From Papaver somniferum (lineage: Eukaryota; Streptophyta; Magnoliopsida; Ranunculales; Papaveraceae): a stretch of 64,000 bases of DNA. This document shows positions 1 to 10,889 of the stretch, piece by piece. The stretch spans positions 85,353,089 to 85,417,088 of the forward strand of contig NC_039365.1 of NCBI RefSeq assembly GCF_003573695.1, in the 5' to 3' direction. The notes under the pieces are model-generated. The model ran no database searches. It was not told the DNA's origin and saw nothing but the letters and a program-made list of their open reading frames with translations. A program made the position numbers and the translations under genes. The first letter of the stretch is position 1. The number at the start of each line of letters is the position of its first letter.

Positions 1-757
1 GGATGTGATCAACCAACAGGAAACATAAGTCGAAAGGTTATCTCAGGAGTTGAAGCTGAAACAGGTGGCTCTTCAAAGCGCGAAGGATGCTTTCTCCAAG
101 ATGAATGAACCGTTGTTGAATGATTTCCCTTGAATATCTTATGCCTTCTGAACTTCCTTTTCTTAGGTTTTTTTTTTTGAAAGGCAAACAAAATGCCTAG
201 TTTATGGTTTGATTTTCTAGTTTTTTGGATCGATAGATAATTGCTATATATGAGGATTTTGGACTATTCTTTGGAATGAATTCTTTTAGAATAATGTTGT
301 TTTGATTATGACTGCGAGTAGCGCAAATATCCCAGGAGAGTCATGAAACCATGAATGTTGTATGACAGCGGAAAGTATGGGATTAAATTTGGGAATAACA
401 CGGTTATCGGTTTCCATTGTAACTGTGAAAACCCAAACAATAAATCGTGTAACATTGTCTGACAAAATTTACTCGCTTTAGGGTCTTCCACCAAAACTGA
501 ATCTTCAAGGAGTAAATCCGAGTCTTTATCTGATGCCCTCATTTTCGCGAGAAGTTCCCAGTCATTATTTATTGTCTGTGGAACGTCTTTATGTCGGTCC
601 GCGGTAAGGAGGAGAATCTCTAGTCCCTAGTCGTAATTCTCCTGAATCCTTCTTTCCCTGGACGATGCGCTTCAAAGCATTGCATTCACTGGTAGGATGA
701 TGGAATTAAGAGTTGAATTTGAAACCGAGAGATTAATCTCCCACTGTGGTCGCTAAT
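1..757 (-). mobile_element. Internal (5'-proximal) part of LARD-like LTR element A
   Basis: This stretch lies just inside LTR A (which begins at 758) and is read on the minus strand, so it is the region following the primer site of an element that continues off the left edge. The last ~35 bp before the LTR match the same position of the complete family member at 25461-25494. Further left, the two elements diverge and I recognise no domain. The open frames on the minus strand (9-191, 306-542) are short and unlike known gag or pol, so I do not call genes here. Confidence 0.6.
738..755 (-). promoter_or_regulatory. Primer-binding site of LARD-like element A
   Basis: On the minus strand, 2 bp inside the LTR end, the sequence reads TAGCGACCACAGTGGGAG. 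The sister element has TGGCGACTACAGTGGGAG at 25476-25493. A TGGCGAC-type start next to an LTR is the usual position of a tRNA primer site in Tat-type plant elements. Here the first bases have decayed (TGG to TAG). I cannot name the tRNA from sequence alone. Confidence 0.5.
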
Positions 758-1130
758 TGTTTGTGGGTGAAAACCGTTTCTATTGATTTTGGTAATTTTG
801 GATGTGTGAATTAGAAACGAGTCTAGACCCTAAACAATACACTGCACGGGAGTACTTTTGATTTCGAGAGATGAATCTGTACAATCCTGGCCTAAACCAA
901 GAAATGGCCGTTCCAAGCTTGCTTCGGTCACAAAGTGAAGGAGAAGGGTTGGTCTTAAGGAGGGAAGCGAAGAAAGTGTTGAGACCAGAATCGTTGATTC
1001 TGAAGGTGTGGTTGTTTATGACTGGTATCTGAATGTAAGGCTGTCTAGCAAAAAGGAAAGTTACCAGGTGATTTCTAGATACTGTATTTTTGCCGACCAA
1101 AACTTGTTGTTTGGTGAAAATAGGTGAAGC

Positions 1131-1139
1131 CTATTTATA
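1131..1139 (-). promoter_or_regulatory. TATA box of LARD LTR A
   Basis: The minus strand reads TATAAATAG. The same box occurs in the same LTR context at 18847-18854 and 25869-25876. It lies about 370 bp from the LTR end nearest the primer site, which is a sensible place for the end of U3. This supports the minus orientation of the family. Confidence 0.6.
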
Positions 1140-1919
1140 CAAGTCATATTGAAACGTACCCTGGTCTCGTATGAAGTGGAAACGATTGAGTGATGGAAGA
1201 AAAGAGTAATGTGTAACCGTCAGACGTTATGCTTCCATGATGAAGGAAGTGAATTCGTGTAACTTTCAGACATTATGCCTCCATGATGAAGGAAGTGAAT
1301 TCGTTATACCGTTACTTTTCACCACCACTAATTGTCCCACTTCATAACACTTTCTTGTAACGGGCGCATTGCACGCCGCACGCTGTAAACCGCCAGACCA
1401 ATACCTTGATGACCATCCCCCAGTTTGTGACATGTTTGATGTCTCGGGTGTTTTCGTGGAAAACACGTAGCACTTCGCTACGTGTGGAAAGTCAAAGTCA
1501 AGGGACTTACCATAGGAAAATAGCATGTAATGCTATTAGGCTCGTTTTGGCTAGTCGCCTAAAACTTGCCACAGGTTTGTCAGTTCGATGGCGAACTTCG
1601 ATGGCTAAGATCGCATCTCATGAAGGAGGGTAGACGTTGATTATGGATACCTCGTGTTGGCGCCTGATAATGGCATGGTGGCGTTTTGGAATACGCCAGT
1701 GGCAATGTGGCATGGCTTGCATGGCTCGTGCATGCCAGTGGCATGGTGGTGCAAGTGGCGCCTGGCGTAGCCATGGTCACTAGATTTAGGCAGCTAGTCG
1801 CCTGAAACTAGCCACAAGTCTGTCAGTTTGGTGGCGAACTTGGGTGGCTGAGATTGCATCTCATGAGGAGGGATGGCCATTGATTACATCCGCATCTTGT
1901 TGAATAGCGAAGTGGCGCC

Positions 1920-2100
1920 ATTGGCATAGCGGCGCCTGGCGTAGCCGTGGCATGGCGGTATGCTAGTGGCATGACAGTGGCGTAGCCATGGCATAGCAAC
2001 ATGTTAGTGGCGTAGCCGTGGCACAGCGACATGTTAGTGGCGTATCCGTGGTGCAGCGGTATGCCAGTGGCATAGTGGCGTGGCCATGCCTGTGGCATTG
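1920..2100. repeat. GTGGCGTAGCC...-type tandem array in LTR A
   Basis: Roughly 36-bp imperfect units built on 'agtggcgtagccgtggca' repeat four or five times. The two sister LTRs have only one or two units at the same place (about 19625-19700 and 26645-26725). The array expanded in this copy, and it causes the Thr/Ala/His-rich spurious frames on both strands. Confidence 0.65.
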
Positions 2101-2689
2101 TAGCATGGCCAAAGCTAAAATTTGGCTCCATGGCCAAAGTTAGGGCTTGGCGTAGAAACTTTGCTCAAATTAGGGTTTGGCATGTCGATACCCTAATTAG
2201 TGCGTGTGGCATGCGGCCGCGGCATGGCGACACTTTTGTGCAAATGGCGCCATAGCTATGTCAACGGAGCTATATCAAGGCCATAGTGTGGAAACGGCCA
2301 TATGAGTAGGGATTGATGTGGGTGGCCATGCTATGGCACCAACCCTAGGGCTTTCTGGGTCCCACACAGCTCGCGGCATGTTGCGGGGCCGAAGTGGCAT
2401 AGTTTGTGTCACGACTGGAAATTAGGGTTTTGGTTAATCCAGAGTCGCGTTTCGGACTAGAAAACCCTAATTTAAGATTTTCATGACGTTTCCCACGAAC
2501 ATGAGGTAGGTTAGCACATAGGCCGCTATTTATGGCTGGTTGCCACAAAGTGGCATGTTAGCATGTTACCGCGGCAGAGTGGCATGTTGGAATACCGATC
2601 AAATATGTTGTTTTGGCAGGGCGCGTTTGGCTTGCCAGTTAGTATGGTGGCGCGGCAGGGTGCATTTGGCCTTTAATGTATGGTGGCAA

Positions 2690-2960
2690 GTTTATAGCGG
2701 TTTGATTGGCCAAGAAAAGGGGGACAACCAAACATAAGGCGCGGCTATACTTCTGGTGAGAGTGTGGAGGCTTTAGAGCGACCTGATTGGTCGATTAAAA
2801 GAGGGCCGGCCAAGCATGAGTGTGGTTATACTTATGGCGAGAGTGTGGCGACTTTAGAGCGACCTGATTGGTCGATGGGAAGTGGGGCCGGCAAAACATG
2901 GGCCCAACCATAACTTATGTGCGCGTGGCGAGTTTAAAGCGACCTGATTGGTCGAGGAAA
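2690..2960 (-). repeat. ~80-bp repeats carrying CCAAT motifs (LTR A)
   Basis: The core GACCTGATTGGTC recurs at 2780, 2861 and 2941 (periods 81 and 80), with a degenerate copy near 2697. In element sense (minus strand) each core reads GACCAATCAGGTC, containing CCAATCA, the consensus bound by NF-Y. It is flanked by inverted GACC/GGTC arms. The same array occurs at 20425-20640 and 27480-27745. Confidence 0.65.
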
Positions 2961-4122
2961 ATAGGGCCGGTTTAGGATGGGGAGTGGCCAATGGAAAGTG
3001 GCGCCAGCTGGCCTAAGGCATCGCCACGCCTCCCTTTGCTGTCGCGGATTGATGAGTGCCAAATAATGTATATATTTATCCCTTTTTGTTGGCATTTAAC
3101 TCATCTTTTGTGCAGTAATTCTACATTTTATCCCATATTCTGTATTTTCATTGTTTTCAAGAATAGATATTTTTCTTACTTAATTTTGCATTTTTAGGTA
3201 ATAAATAAAGTTTGGATGAATAGCAGAGCGGAAAAGAGCAGAAAAGTAGTGAAAAGCCGGAAGAAAATTACGCAAGGAAGCCGCAAAGAATGGAGCGCAC
3301 GTCCAAAAAGCTAGGAATGGGCTCAAGGAGGAAGAATTGTTCTTAAAGAAGATATGGGCTTGGCATACCCAAGGCCCAAAACCCTTACCCAAACCCATTT
3401 TCTATATCCATACCCGCCTCCATTCTCAGCCGTTAGATTGGATCCATCTCATCATCCAATGGTCGCTTCTTCATCGTGCATCAAAATCTGAAGTCCCTGT
3501 AAAACACCATAGTACCTAAATTCCAAGCCTTCAGATTAGATCACATTTAGATCCTACGGTCGCTTCTTTGCCTGCGCATCAAACCTCGATACTTCCGCTT
3601 AACACTACAACACCTAACTCCATCTGGTGTCGTCAATTTTGTTGTATCTCACAATCCAACGGTCGCCACATACCTCTCCATCGTAGCCGTTCGATTCAAT
3701 CTATATGGGATCATCCAACGCCTTCCACTCGTTGTTCATCAAACTCCGCTGAACCTGCTTCACACCCTATCATCAGAAACCTATACCCTCTGCAACCACC
3801 ATACCCTGCCGCACCACCATCACCACCACCACCTTCTCCCCTGTCATCTCCACCAAACCGTATCTACCCACATCATCCCCCATACCCTACATACATCTCT
3901 AGCCACCTATTTTACCCATTTCCCCTCTAATTTTCCCTTGAAACCCTAGGTGGGAAATTAGTAAAATAGGTGAGGCTATAAGACTGAATTGGAGCAGGAG
4001 AAGGACTGAGAGAAGGCAAAGAAGGATGGGTCGACGTCAATTTGAAGATTAGGTGAGTAATTTTAGGATTTTCAAAACCCTAATTTCAAAATTAGGGTTC
4101 ATAAAAATTGGGTAGTTTCTGC

Positions 4123-4130
4123 TATAAATA
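4123..4130 (+). promoter_or_regulatory. TATA box of the Athila-like 5' LTR
   Basis: TATAAATA is followed by a purine-rich GAGAGTGAGG tract, about 1075 bp into the LTR. It is repeated in the 3' LTR at 10028-10035. This is the likely U3/R promoter of the element. Confidence 0.6.
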
Positions 4131-4408
4131 GAGAGTGAGGTGTGTGTATGGAGGGGAATGCTGGGTTAGCCAGCTTCACTCTTGTAGAGAACTGGACTAG
4201 CCAGTTTCTCATTTGTTTCATGTTTACACTGTTGGTTCATATGTTTATCATGTTTTTTGTAATTACTCACCATGTGTGTGTTGTCTGAATTACCTTGTGT
4301 GATGTTTAATGTTGTTTATATGTTGAGCATGAGCTAAATTGTTGCAGCTGAGGTTTAGATGAAACCTCAGTGCACTGTCTGATAGTGGAATGCTAGGTTA
4401 GAGCCTTA

Positions 4409-4572
4409 GGATGCATTGTTTTGATTGATCAATGGGAGAAATTAGTGCTCATAGCAAGCTAATTCTCTTTCCATTCCATTTGTATGCTTAGGATGCATTG
4501 TTTTGATTGAGCAATGGGAGAAATTAGTGCTCATAGCAAGCTAATTCTCTTTCCATTCCTTTTGTATGCTTA
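4409..4572 (+). repeat. 82-bp tandem duplication inside the Athila-like LTR
   Basis: A block starting GGATGCATTGTTTTGATTGA repeats once with period 82 (4409 and 4491). The same pair is in the second LTR (about 10314-10477), so the duplication predates the insertion. Confidence 0.85.
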
Positions 4573-4990
4573 AGATCCTAATGTCAACCTAGAATTGCAT
4601 TGTTTGGCTAGGTCACAAGGGTGGATTCAATTGCCTTAGTAACTTCTCACATTGCTTCCTGATCAGTTATTTCCTTCACTGTTTTTGCACTTCACATCTT
4701 GCTGTGCACTGAAATCAGTGCACTGCCTTCCCTGCCCTTGGCTCATAGCCTTGGTTCCTTGTTGTTTTACCATCTCTGTTTCACTGTCACTGCAACCTTG
4801 TGACCTTGCATTTAGTTTTGCATCAATTATCAGCATAGTGAAACTTCAACTAAACACCCCAAGTCCCTGTGGAGATGACCTGTTCTTGCACATACACACT
4901 ACAATGACAACTGTGCACTTGCAGTTTAACATGTAGGCCTTCTTATCCTTTGTCTTATTTCCTTACTCCTTTAAATGCCTACCAAGTTTT

Positions 4991-5008
4991 TGGCGCCGTT
5001 GCCGGGGA
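4991..5008 (+). promoter_or_regulatory. Primer-binding site (tRNA-Asp type)
   Basis: TGGCGCCGTTGCCGGGGA is an 18-base complement of the 3' end of plant tRNA-Asp, the primer typical of Athila-lineage elements. It lies six bases after the CCTACCA LTR end. An identical site occurs at 10896-10913. Confidence 0.85.
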
Positions 5009-5319
5009 CTTGGCATCGTGTGGTTGCTGTTTTTCCTTGCTTTCTTTTGCTGCTATTCACTTGCATATCTTGCATTTAGTATAATCATTTAGTGTAAGCA
5101 TTTATCTCATCATAACTTGCATTCATTACTGCATATTCATCTTTGCATTGCATACTCATTGCATCTTGCTGTCCTGATTGCATATCATATTTGCATATTA
5201 GTCATCTTTACATTCTTGCAGTCAATCTTGCATTACAGTTCTTGTTCACTGCCTTTCTTTGCTGTCCTTGACATTTTTGTTGAGTGACCATGTACTGTGA
5301 CCTTGCTGTGAGGCTGAGA

Positions 5320-5580
5320 ACAAACCTCTGGTGCTGTTGTGCTGCTGTGAAGCCCAAATAGAGCTGCTGCTGCCAAGCCTGCAACATTGCCCCTGTTCAG
5401 CTACTGCTTGTGGTGCTGCTGAACTTGTGGTGCTGCTGTTGCTGCTGAGCTACTTCTCCTGCTGCTGCTCCTGGTCCTGCTGCTGTGCCTCAGCTGTTGC
5501 TGCTGTGCAAAGGCAAGCTGCTGCTACCTCCTGCTGGTGCCAGGCCAAATCTGCTGCAACCCCTGCTGCCTGGTGCTAAA
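5320..5580 (+). repeat. CTG/TGC-rich low-complexity tract in the leader
   Basis: Loosely repeated gctgctg triplets fill this part of the element leader. They give an artefactual Cys/Leu/Ala-rich frame at 5331-5579. The second repeat copy breaks off inside this tract at 11327. Confidence 0.8.
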
Positions 5581-5934
5581 TTGAGCCATCAAGCCCTGGG
5601 CCTGCTGAAGTTGCTGCCAAGCTTAACAAGTTGAGCCAAGCCCAACTGGCCTGAACAAAGCAAAAGCTTAGGATGATCCAAAGCCCACTGGGCTTTTGCA
5701 ACCAAACTGAGCATCTGGGCTGTGCTTCAAAGGTAAGCCTAAACCCATTAGAAACCCAACCTGTGGCTTCCATTTTTAATTTGTGGGCTTGTAATAATTT
5801 TTGTTTTTCTTTATTTTTTATTTGGGCTTGTAATAATTTTTCTTTTTCTCTTTTTCTTTCTTTCTTTTATGGGTTTGTAATTATTATTGTTGTTTTTATT
5901 TTCTTTTGGGTTGTGCTAATTTATGCTAGGCTAA

Positions 5935-5938
<4 letters not shown>

Positions 5939-5965
<27 letters not shown>
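5939..5965 (+). repeat. A27 homopolymer
   Basis: An uninterrupted run of 27 adenines lies in an AT-rich part of the Athila-like interior, after a T-rich stretch (about 5800-5910). Its length is likely to vary and is sequencing-sensitive. Confidence 0.9.
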
Positions 5966-5969
<4 letters not shown>

Positions 5970-6050
5970 CTCCTTATTTCAAAAACCAAAATTTTCCCAA
6001 AATCCAAACCCATTAAAAACCAAACTTTTGAAAACCCTTAAACCCAAATA

Positions 6051-6600
6051 GTGGGCTTTGTGTCTTTTCAAAATGGCCAACCTCGTGCTCTCCATGAATA
6101 CATGTATCCGTCAATAAAAATTCCATTATCATGTATTGTATTACCTCAAACCAATAACCCTTTTAAAATATATGCAATGATACAAATACTTCCTATATTT
6201 CGAGGGTTCGCTTCTGAGACCCCTATACTCATGTAAGAGAGTTTGAACAATTTGTCGGACTAGCAACCTGATCATATGTTCGAAGACTCTCTGAAATTGC
6301 GTTTGTTTACATTTTCTTTAAAGGAAAGGGCCAAACATGGTTTTAACGGTTTTGGAGACACAATCAATCAACACTTGGGACCAACTCACAGATCTATTTT
6401 TCAAAAAATTCTTTCCACATCATAGGACCATCGCTATTCGTCAAAGTATCAATTGTTTTTGTCCAATTGGATGAGGAACTGTTTTTCACTATTTGAACGT
6501 TTTAATGATTTGTTAGCGAATGTCCGCACCATGGATTTGAGAAGTGGAGACTTGTCGTCATCCTCTATGAGGGACTAGACTTTAAATCTCGAACCATGTT
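6051..6600 (+). pseudogene. Degenerate gag of the Athila-like element
   Basis: The frame from 6051 reads a segment like the N-terminal part of Athila/Tat gag (a 'PSCIVLP'-like motif, then 'MIQILPIFRGFASETP', where intact gags have a MIQLLPTFHG-like motif), ending in a TAA at 6234-6236. After 6270, in shifted frames, come pieces resembling the retrotransposon gag core (LKLRLF-like, then an ERFNDLL-like helix near 6495). Stops and frameshifts separate the pieces, so no full gag can be made from this copy. The family link is by motif recognition only. Confidence 0.6.
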
Positions 6601-6626
6601 GAGTCTATGTGTAATGGTGAGTTTTA

Positions 6627-7169
6627 TTGATAAATCTGTGGATTATGCTGGAATTTTTTAGCCGAGATTGCAGAGAAAACCATCAATGGGAATCCGTTAG
6701 GGAAACAGGAACAACACCACATGATATGAGTCACCCCCATGAATTAGAGTTTTATTCTTGTAATAGCTCCGACCTTAGGATTGAAAATTATCCTAGATTG
6801 CAAAATCCCTATCATGATGATGATTATGATGTTATGTTAGAAGAACATGTCTATACTGAAAATGTTATGGAACCTTTGGGTTCAAATACATTAGGCTTCT
6901 CTGCCCCGACCTTAATGCATGATATTTCTTCTAGTATTCCATGTGATGTTTCCCCTGATGTGCCGATACACGAGAATAAATCTGTTGATGATGTTGAGGA
7001 TTCTGATTGTGATCTTGCCAATTTGATTGATGATTGTGAGCATGATGTGACATGTGTAGATGAGTTAGGAGATTTTGATTTGATTGATAATGATATGCCT
7101 ATTCTTCTACCTAAGTCACAATCTGATGGCCTTCCACCCAACCTAGATTTGGTTTGTACAAAAATTTAA
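6627..7169 (+). CDS. Acidic ORF of unknown function in the Athila-like element
   Basis: This is an open frame of 180 codons; a methionine near the start follows in-frame retroelement sequence, so the true start is uncertain. The product is strongly acidic, with clusters of Asp and Glu (a DDDYDV patch near residue 66 and many Asp residues in residues 115-160). No zinc knuckle, protease or membrane segment is visible. It follows the broken gag and replaces the expected pol. A second open frame at 7201-7455 (84 codons, different reading frame) follows closely and may be the frameshifted continuation. Both could be remnants of a longer C-terminal gag or linker region. I do not recognise a family. 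Confidence 0.4.
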   Translation: MINLWIMLEFFSRDCRENHQWESVRETGTTPHDMSHPHELEFYSCNSSDLRIENYPRLQNPYHDDDYDVMLEEHVYTENVMEPLGSNTLGFSAPTLMHDISSSIPCDVSPDVPIHENKSVDDVEDSDCDLANLIDDCEHDVTCVDELGDFDLIDNDMPILLPKSQSDGLPPNLDLVCTKI

Positions 7170-7200
7170 ACCAACTTTTCTGAAGATTCCCAATCTAGGA

Positions 7201-7455
7201 TTGGAACTGTGTGCCTCCCAAGTCCTCTTGGACTATTTTGCTTCAAAATATAACACTTTTAAAGAGCCACAGTTGGAATGCATTTCTTTGCCCATCCCGA
7301 AAACAGTCCATTATGAGTTAGACCTTTTGAATCCTGAACCCCTAAAATTAAAAGATTTTGTGCTTAAAAGTAACCTGTTGAAAAATTTTGGTTTAGGGGT
7401 GATTCATTCGGTTTTTCACTCTCACTCCCATTTAAGTCCAATTTTAGTGTTTTGA
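7201..7455 (+). CDS. Small ORF following the acidic ORF, unknown
   Basis: The 84-codon frame (non-AUG or internal start) has ordinary amino-acid composition, including LLDYFASKYN and LPIPKTVHYELDLLN. It lies 31 bp after the acidic ORF in another frame, consistent with a single ancestral ORF broken by a frameshift. It contains no known motif. It ends before the AT-rich spacer and the conserved 'ACATTGAGGACAATGTTTAG' tract. Confidence 0.3.
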   Translation: MELCASQVLLDYFASKYNTFKEPQLECISLPIPKTVHYELDLLNPEPLKLKDFVLKSNLLKNFGLGVIHSVFHSHSHLSPILVF

Positions 7456-8940
7456 AACTTTCTATGTCTCTACACTTTTTCTTTTGGGTTGATCCTCAAC
7501 TCTTTAGACTTTTGGTGTATGGTGAATTTTTTATATAATCCAGTAGATAAAATTTCTTAAAAACCCTTTTGTTCCTTTTGTATATATTTTGCTAATCCAA
7601 TATGATCTCGGCTGAAATATGTTGGATTTTTTTCCTTGAATAACGGAGTTTTAATTCTGCTTTCGCCGAAATCGGGTATTCTCTCTCCTTTTACTCTACT
7701 CAGCATGTCCCTTTCCATATGTTGCATTTTAATTCTTTCCATATTTTGAAACATTGAGGACAATGTTTAGTTTAGGTTTGGGGGTATAGAGTAGATACCA
7801 CGATAATATGCTATAATTGAAAACGAACTCCTTCTTCTTTTGAAAAAATTGAAAAATTCCAAAAAAATTGAAAAATCAAAAAATTAAAAATTAAAAAAAA
7901 AAATCATAAAAATGGAGCTCATTTACCTTGAAATGTTGACTCTTGTGCAAATATGTATTTTTATTAGGAGTCTTAGTCTAGATATTTAGGCACCCTGATT
8001 CTAGCACAATTCACATAGTGATAAGAAATTTGCACGCGCACGATCTACCAATACATGTATGGCCTCGATCTTCAAGGTGTTTGATAGGAAGTTACGATTG
8101 CCAATCACTTTAGAATACTGAACGAAACTTGACTAGCTTGTTCTTTGGTTGGTTGGGATAGAAGGTGGAGGTTACATTAAGAAAGACAACCATCGAATTT
8201 AACTGGGTGCATCAAAAGGGCTACCTCTTGCAAAGTGTCATGTAATCTTTTGTTTCTTTTTTGTTATGTAAAAAAAAAAAAAAAAAAAAGTGTTTTCAAA
8301 AAAAAAAAAAAAAAAAAATCAGAAAAATACAAAAAACAAGTATTTATCAATTCCATCATCTCTTGTTCCAAAAATAAAAGAGAATAGTCAATGTAAATAA
8401 GAGTCATGTAAATAGTCATTTTGTTGTTTCATTGTAATAAGCAAGGAGGGTGTATGCCATTGATGTACAACGCGAGTAATTGTGAAATACCTCCAACTCA
8501 TTCACAATTCTCGTAAAGTCCGGACAGCTAGCTAGATTTCGACCTTGGTTCTTAGCCTGAGAAACTATCTCTTGGTGATTAGTAGTCATAACTTCAGATC
8601 TTTCTTTACACATGTGTAGATACACTTTACACTCTTATCACATGTCTTTTTTGTTATCAGTGCTAGGATTGTGCCTTCGATAGCTAGATTGACATCTCCA
8701 TTTTGCTGTGAGCTTAAACTGTTGCACATGTCACATTTGATGGAATCTGAGCTCATATTTTGTCCTTAGGTTTTGTAGGTACACCTCTGGTAAACCTTCA
8801 CGAGACTTCAACTCGTCCACTAGGGACACTTAGTGGTTTAAAAGGCTTAGTGCATACGCTAAATGCATTCGAGAGACCAGCGACAGTGGTATAGTTAGGA
8901 TTTCCTTAGTTTTGTTTTACTTGAGGACAAGTAAAATTCA
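7456..8940 (+). other. Non-coding spacer before the 3' LTR
   Basis: No gene is visible. At 7751-7787 lies the motif ACATTGAGGACAATGTTTAG followed by a GGTTTGGGGG polypurine tract, a landmark of Athila/Tat elements also found in the second Athila element at 63388-63420. AT-rich runs follow, including A-runs at about 8270-8289 and 8300-8318. Confidence 0.7.
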
Positions 8941-8952
8941 GGTTTGGGGGTA
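8941..8952 (+). promoter_or_regulatory. Polypurine tract before the 3' LTR
   Basis: GGTTTGGGGGTA lies immediately upstream of the second TGATGAGTGCC LTR start (8955). It nearly repeats the internal tract at 7776-7787. This is the expected plus-strand primer position. Confidence 0.7.
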
Positions 8953-8954
8953 TT

Positions 8955-10889
8955 TGATGAGTGCCAAATAATGTATATATTTATCCCTTTTTGTTGGCAT
9001 TTAACTCATCTTTTGTGCAGTAATTCTACATTTTATCCCATATTCTGTATTTTCATTGTTTTCAAGAATAAATATTTTTCTTACTTAATTTTGCATTTTT
9101 AGGTAATAAATAAAGTTTGGATGAATAGCAGAGCGGAAAAGAGCAGAAAAGTAGTGAAAAGCCGGAAGAAAATTACGCAAGGAAGCCGCAAAGAATGGAG
9201 CGCACGTCCAAAAAGCTAGGAATGGGCTCAAGGAGGAAGAATTGTTCTTAAAGAAGATATGGGCTTGGCATACCCAAGGCCCAAAACCCTTACCCAAACC
9301 CATTTTCTATATCCATACCCGCCTCCATTCTCAGCCGTTAGATTGGATCCATCTCATCATCCAATGGTCGCTTCTTCATCGTGCATCAAAATCTGAAGTC
9401 CCTGTAAAACACCATAGTACCTAAATTCCAAGCCTTCAGATTAGATCACATTTAGATCCTACGGTCGCTTCTTTGCCTGCGCATCAAACCTCGATACTTC
9501 CGCTTAACACTACAACACCTAACTCCATCTGGTGTCGTCAATTTTGTTGTATCTCACAATCCAATGGTCGCCACATACCTCTCCATCGTAGCCGTTCGAT
9601 TCAATCTATATGGGATCATCCAACGCCTTCCACTCGTTGTTCATCAAACTCCGCTGAACCTGCTTCACACCCTAGCATCAGAAACCTATACCCTCTGCAA
9701 CCACCATACCCTGCCGCACCACCATCACCACCACCACCTTCTCCCCTGTCATCTCCACCAAACCGTATCTACCCACATCATCCCCCATACCCTACATACA
9801 TCTCTAGCCACCTATTTTACCCATTTCCCCTCTAATTTTCCCTTGAAACCCTAGGTGGGAAATTAGTAAAATAGGTGAGGCTATAAGACTGAATTGGAGC
9901 AGGAGAAGGACTGAGAGAAGGCAAAGAAGGATGGGTCGACGTCAATTTGAAGATTAGGTGAGTAATTTTAGGATTTTCAAAACCCTAATTTCAAAATTAG
10001 GGTTCATAAAAATTGGGTAGTTTCTGCTATAAATAGAGAGTGAGGTGTGTGTATGGAGGGGAATGCTGGGTTAGCCAGCTTCACTCTTGTAGAGAATTGG
10101 ACTAGCCAGTTTCTCATTTGTTTCATGTTTACACTGTTGGTTCATATGTTTATCATGTTTTTTGTAATTACTCACCATGTGTGTGTTGTCTGAATTACCT
10201 TGTGTGATGTTTAATGTTGTTTATATGTTGAGCATGAGCTAAATTGTTGCAGCTGAGGTTTAGATGAAACCTCAGTGCACTGTCTGATAGTGGAATGCTA
10301 GGTTAGAGCCTTAGGATGCATTGTTTTGATTGAGCAATGGGAGAAATTAGTGCTCATAGCAAGCTAATTCTCTTTCCATTCCATTTGTATGCTTATGATG
10401 CATTGTTTTGATTGAGCAATGGGAGAAATTAGTGCTCATAGCAAGCTAATTCTCTTTCCATTCCTTTTGTATGCTTAAGATCCTAATGTCAACCTAGAAT
10501 TGCATTGTTTGGATAGGTCACAAGGGTGGATTCAATTGCCTTAGTAACTTCTCACATTGCTTCCTGATCAGTTATTTCCTTCACTGTTTTTGCACTTCAC
10601 ATCTTGCTGTGCACTGAAATCAGTGCACTGCCTTCCCTGCCCTTGGCTCATAGCCTTGGTTCCTTGTTGTTTTACCATCTCTGTTTCACTGTCACTGCAA
10701 CCTTGTGACCTTGCATTTAGTTTTGCATCAATTATCAGCATAGTGAAACTTCAACTAAACACCCCAAGTCCCTGTGGAGATGACCTGTTCTTGCACATAC
10801 ACACTACAATGACAACTGTGCACTTGCAGTTTAACATGTAGGCCTTATTATCCTTTGTCTTATTTCCTTACTCCTTTAAATGCCTACCA
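8955..10889 (+). mobile_element. Second (3') LTR of the Athila-like element
   Basis: This is a direct copy of 3050-4984 with only scattered substitutions. Unlike a normal 3' LTR it does not end the element: the homology with the 5' end continues through the primer site and leader to 11327. Confidence 0.85.

Larger units (their letters stand above)
758..3049 (-). mobile_element. LTR A of LARD-like element, first part (split by insertion)
   Basis: The sequence is homologous over its length to 18473-21284 and 25495-28395. It starts with TGTTTGTGGG and would end with CCACCATCAACA at 11863, giving TG...CA ends. The element is on the minus strand: the primer site abuts the low-coordinate end and a minus-strand TATA box lies at 1131-1139. 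The LTR is interrupted at about 3049 by the Athila-like element and resumes at 11328. About 45-50 bp present in the sister LTRs are missing at the junction. Tandem arrays inside it differ in copy number from the sister LTRs. Confidence 0.85.
3050..4984 (+). mobile_element. 5' LTR of the Athila-like element
   Basis: The 1935-bp LTR has TG...CA ends. It starts TGATGAGTGCCAAAT and ends CCTACCA, six bases before the primer site. It contains a TATA box at 4123-4130 and an 82-bp tandem duplication at 4409-4572. The proline-rich frame at 3568-3930 and the Leu/Ser/Cys-rich frame at 4652-4936 recur in the other LTR and are not genes. Confidence 0.85.

Noticed and set aside
3568..3930. Proline/serine-rich 120-codon frame, repeated at 9473-9835
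   Set aside because: It lies inside both LTRs of the Athila-like element, is low complexity and has no start context. It is LTR sequence, not a gene.
5331..5579. Cysteine/leucine-rich 82-codon frame resembling a small secreted peptide
   Set aside because: It is produced by a CTG/TGC low-complexity tract in a retroelement leader and breaks off in the second copy.
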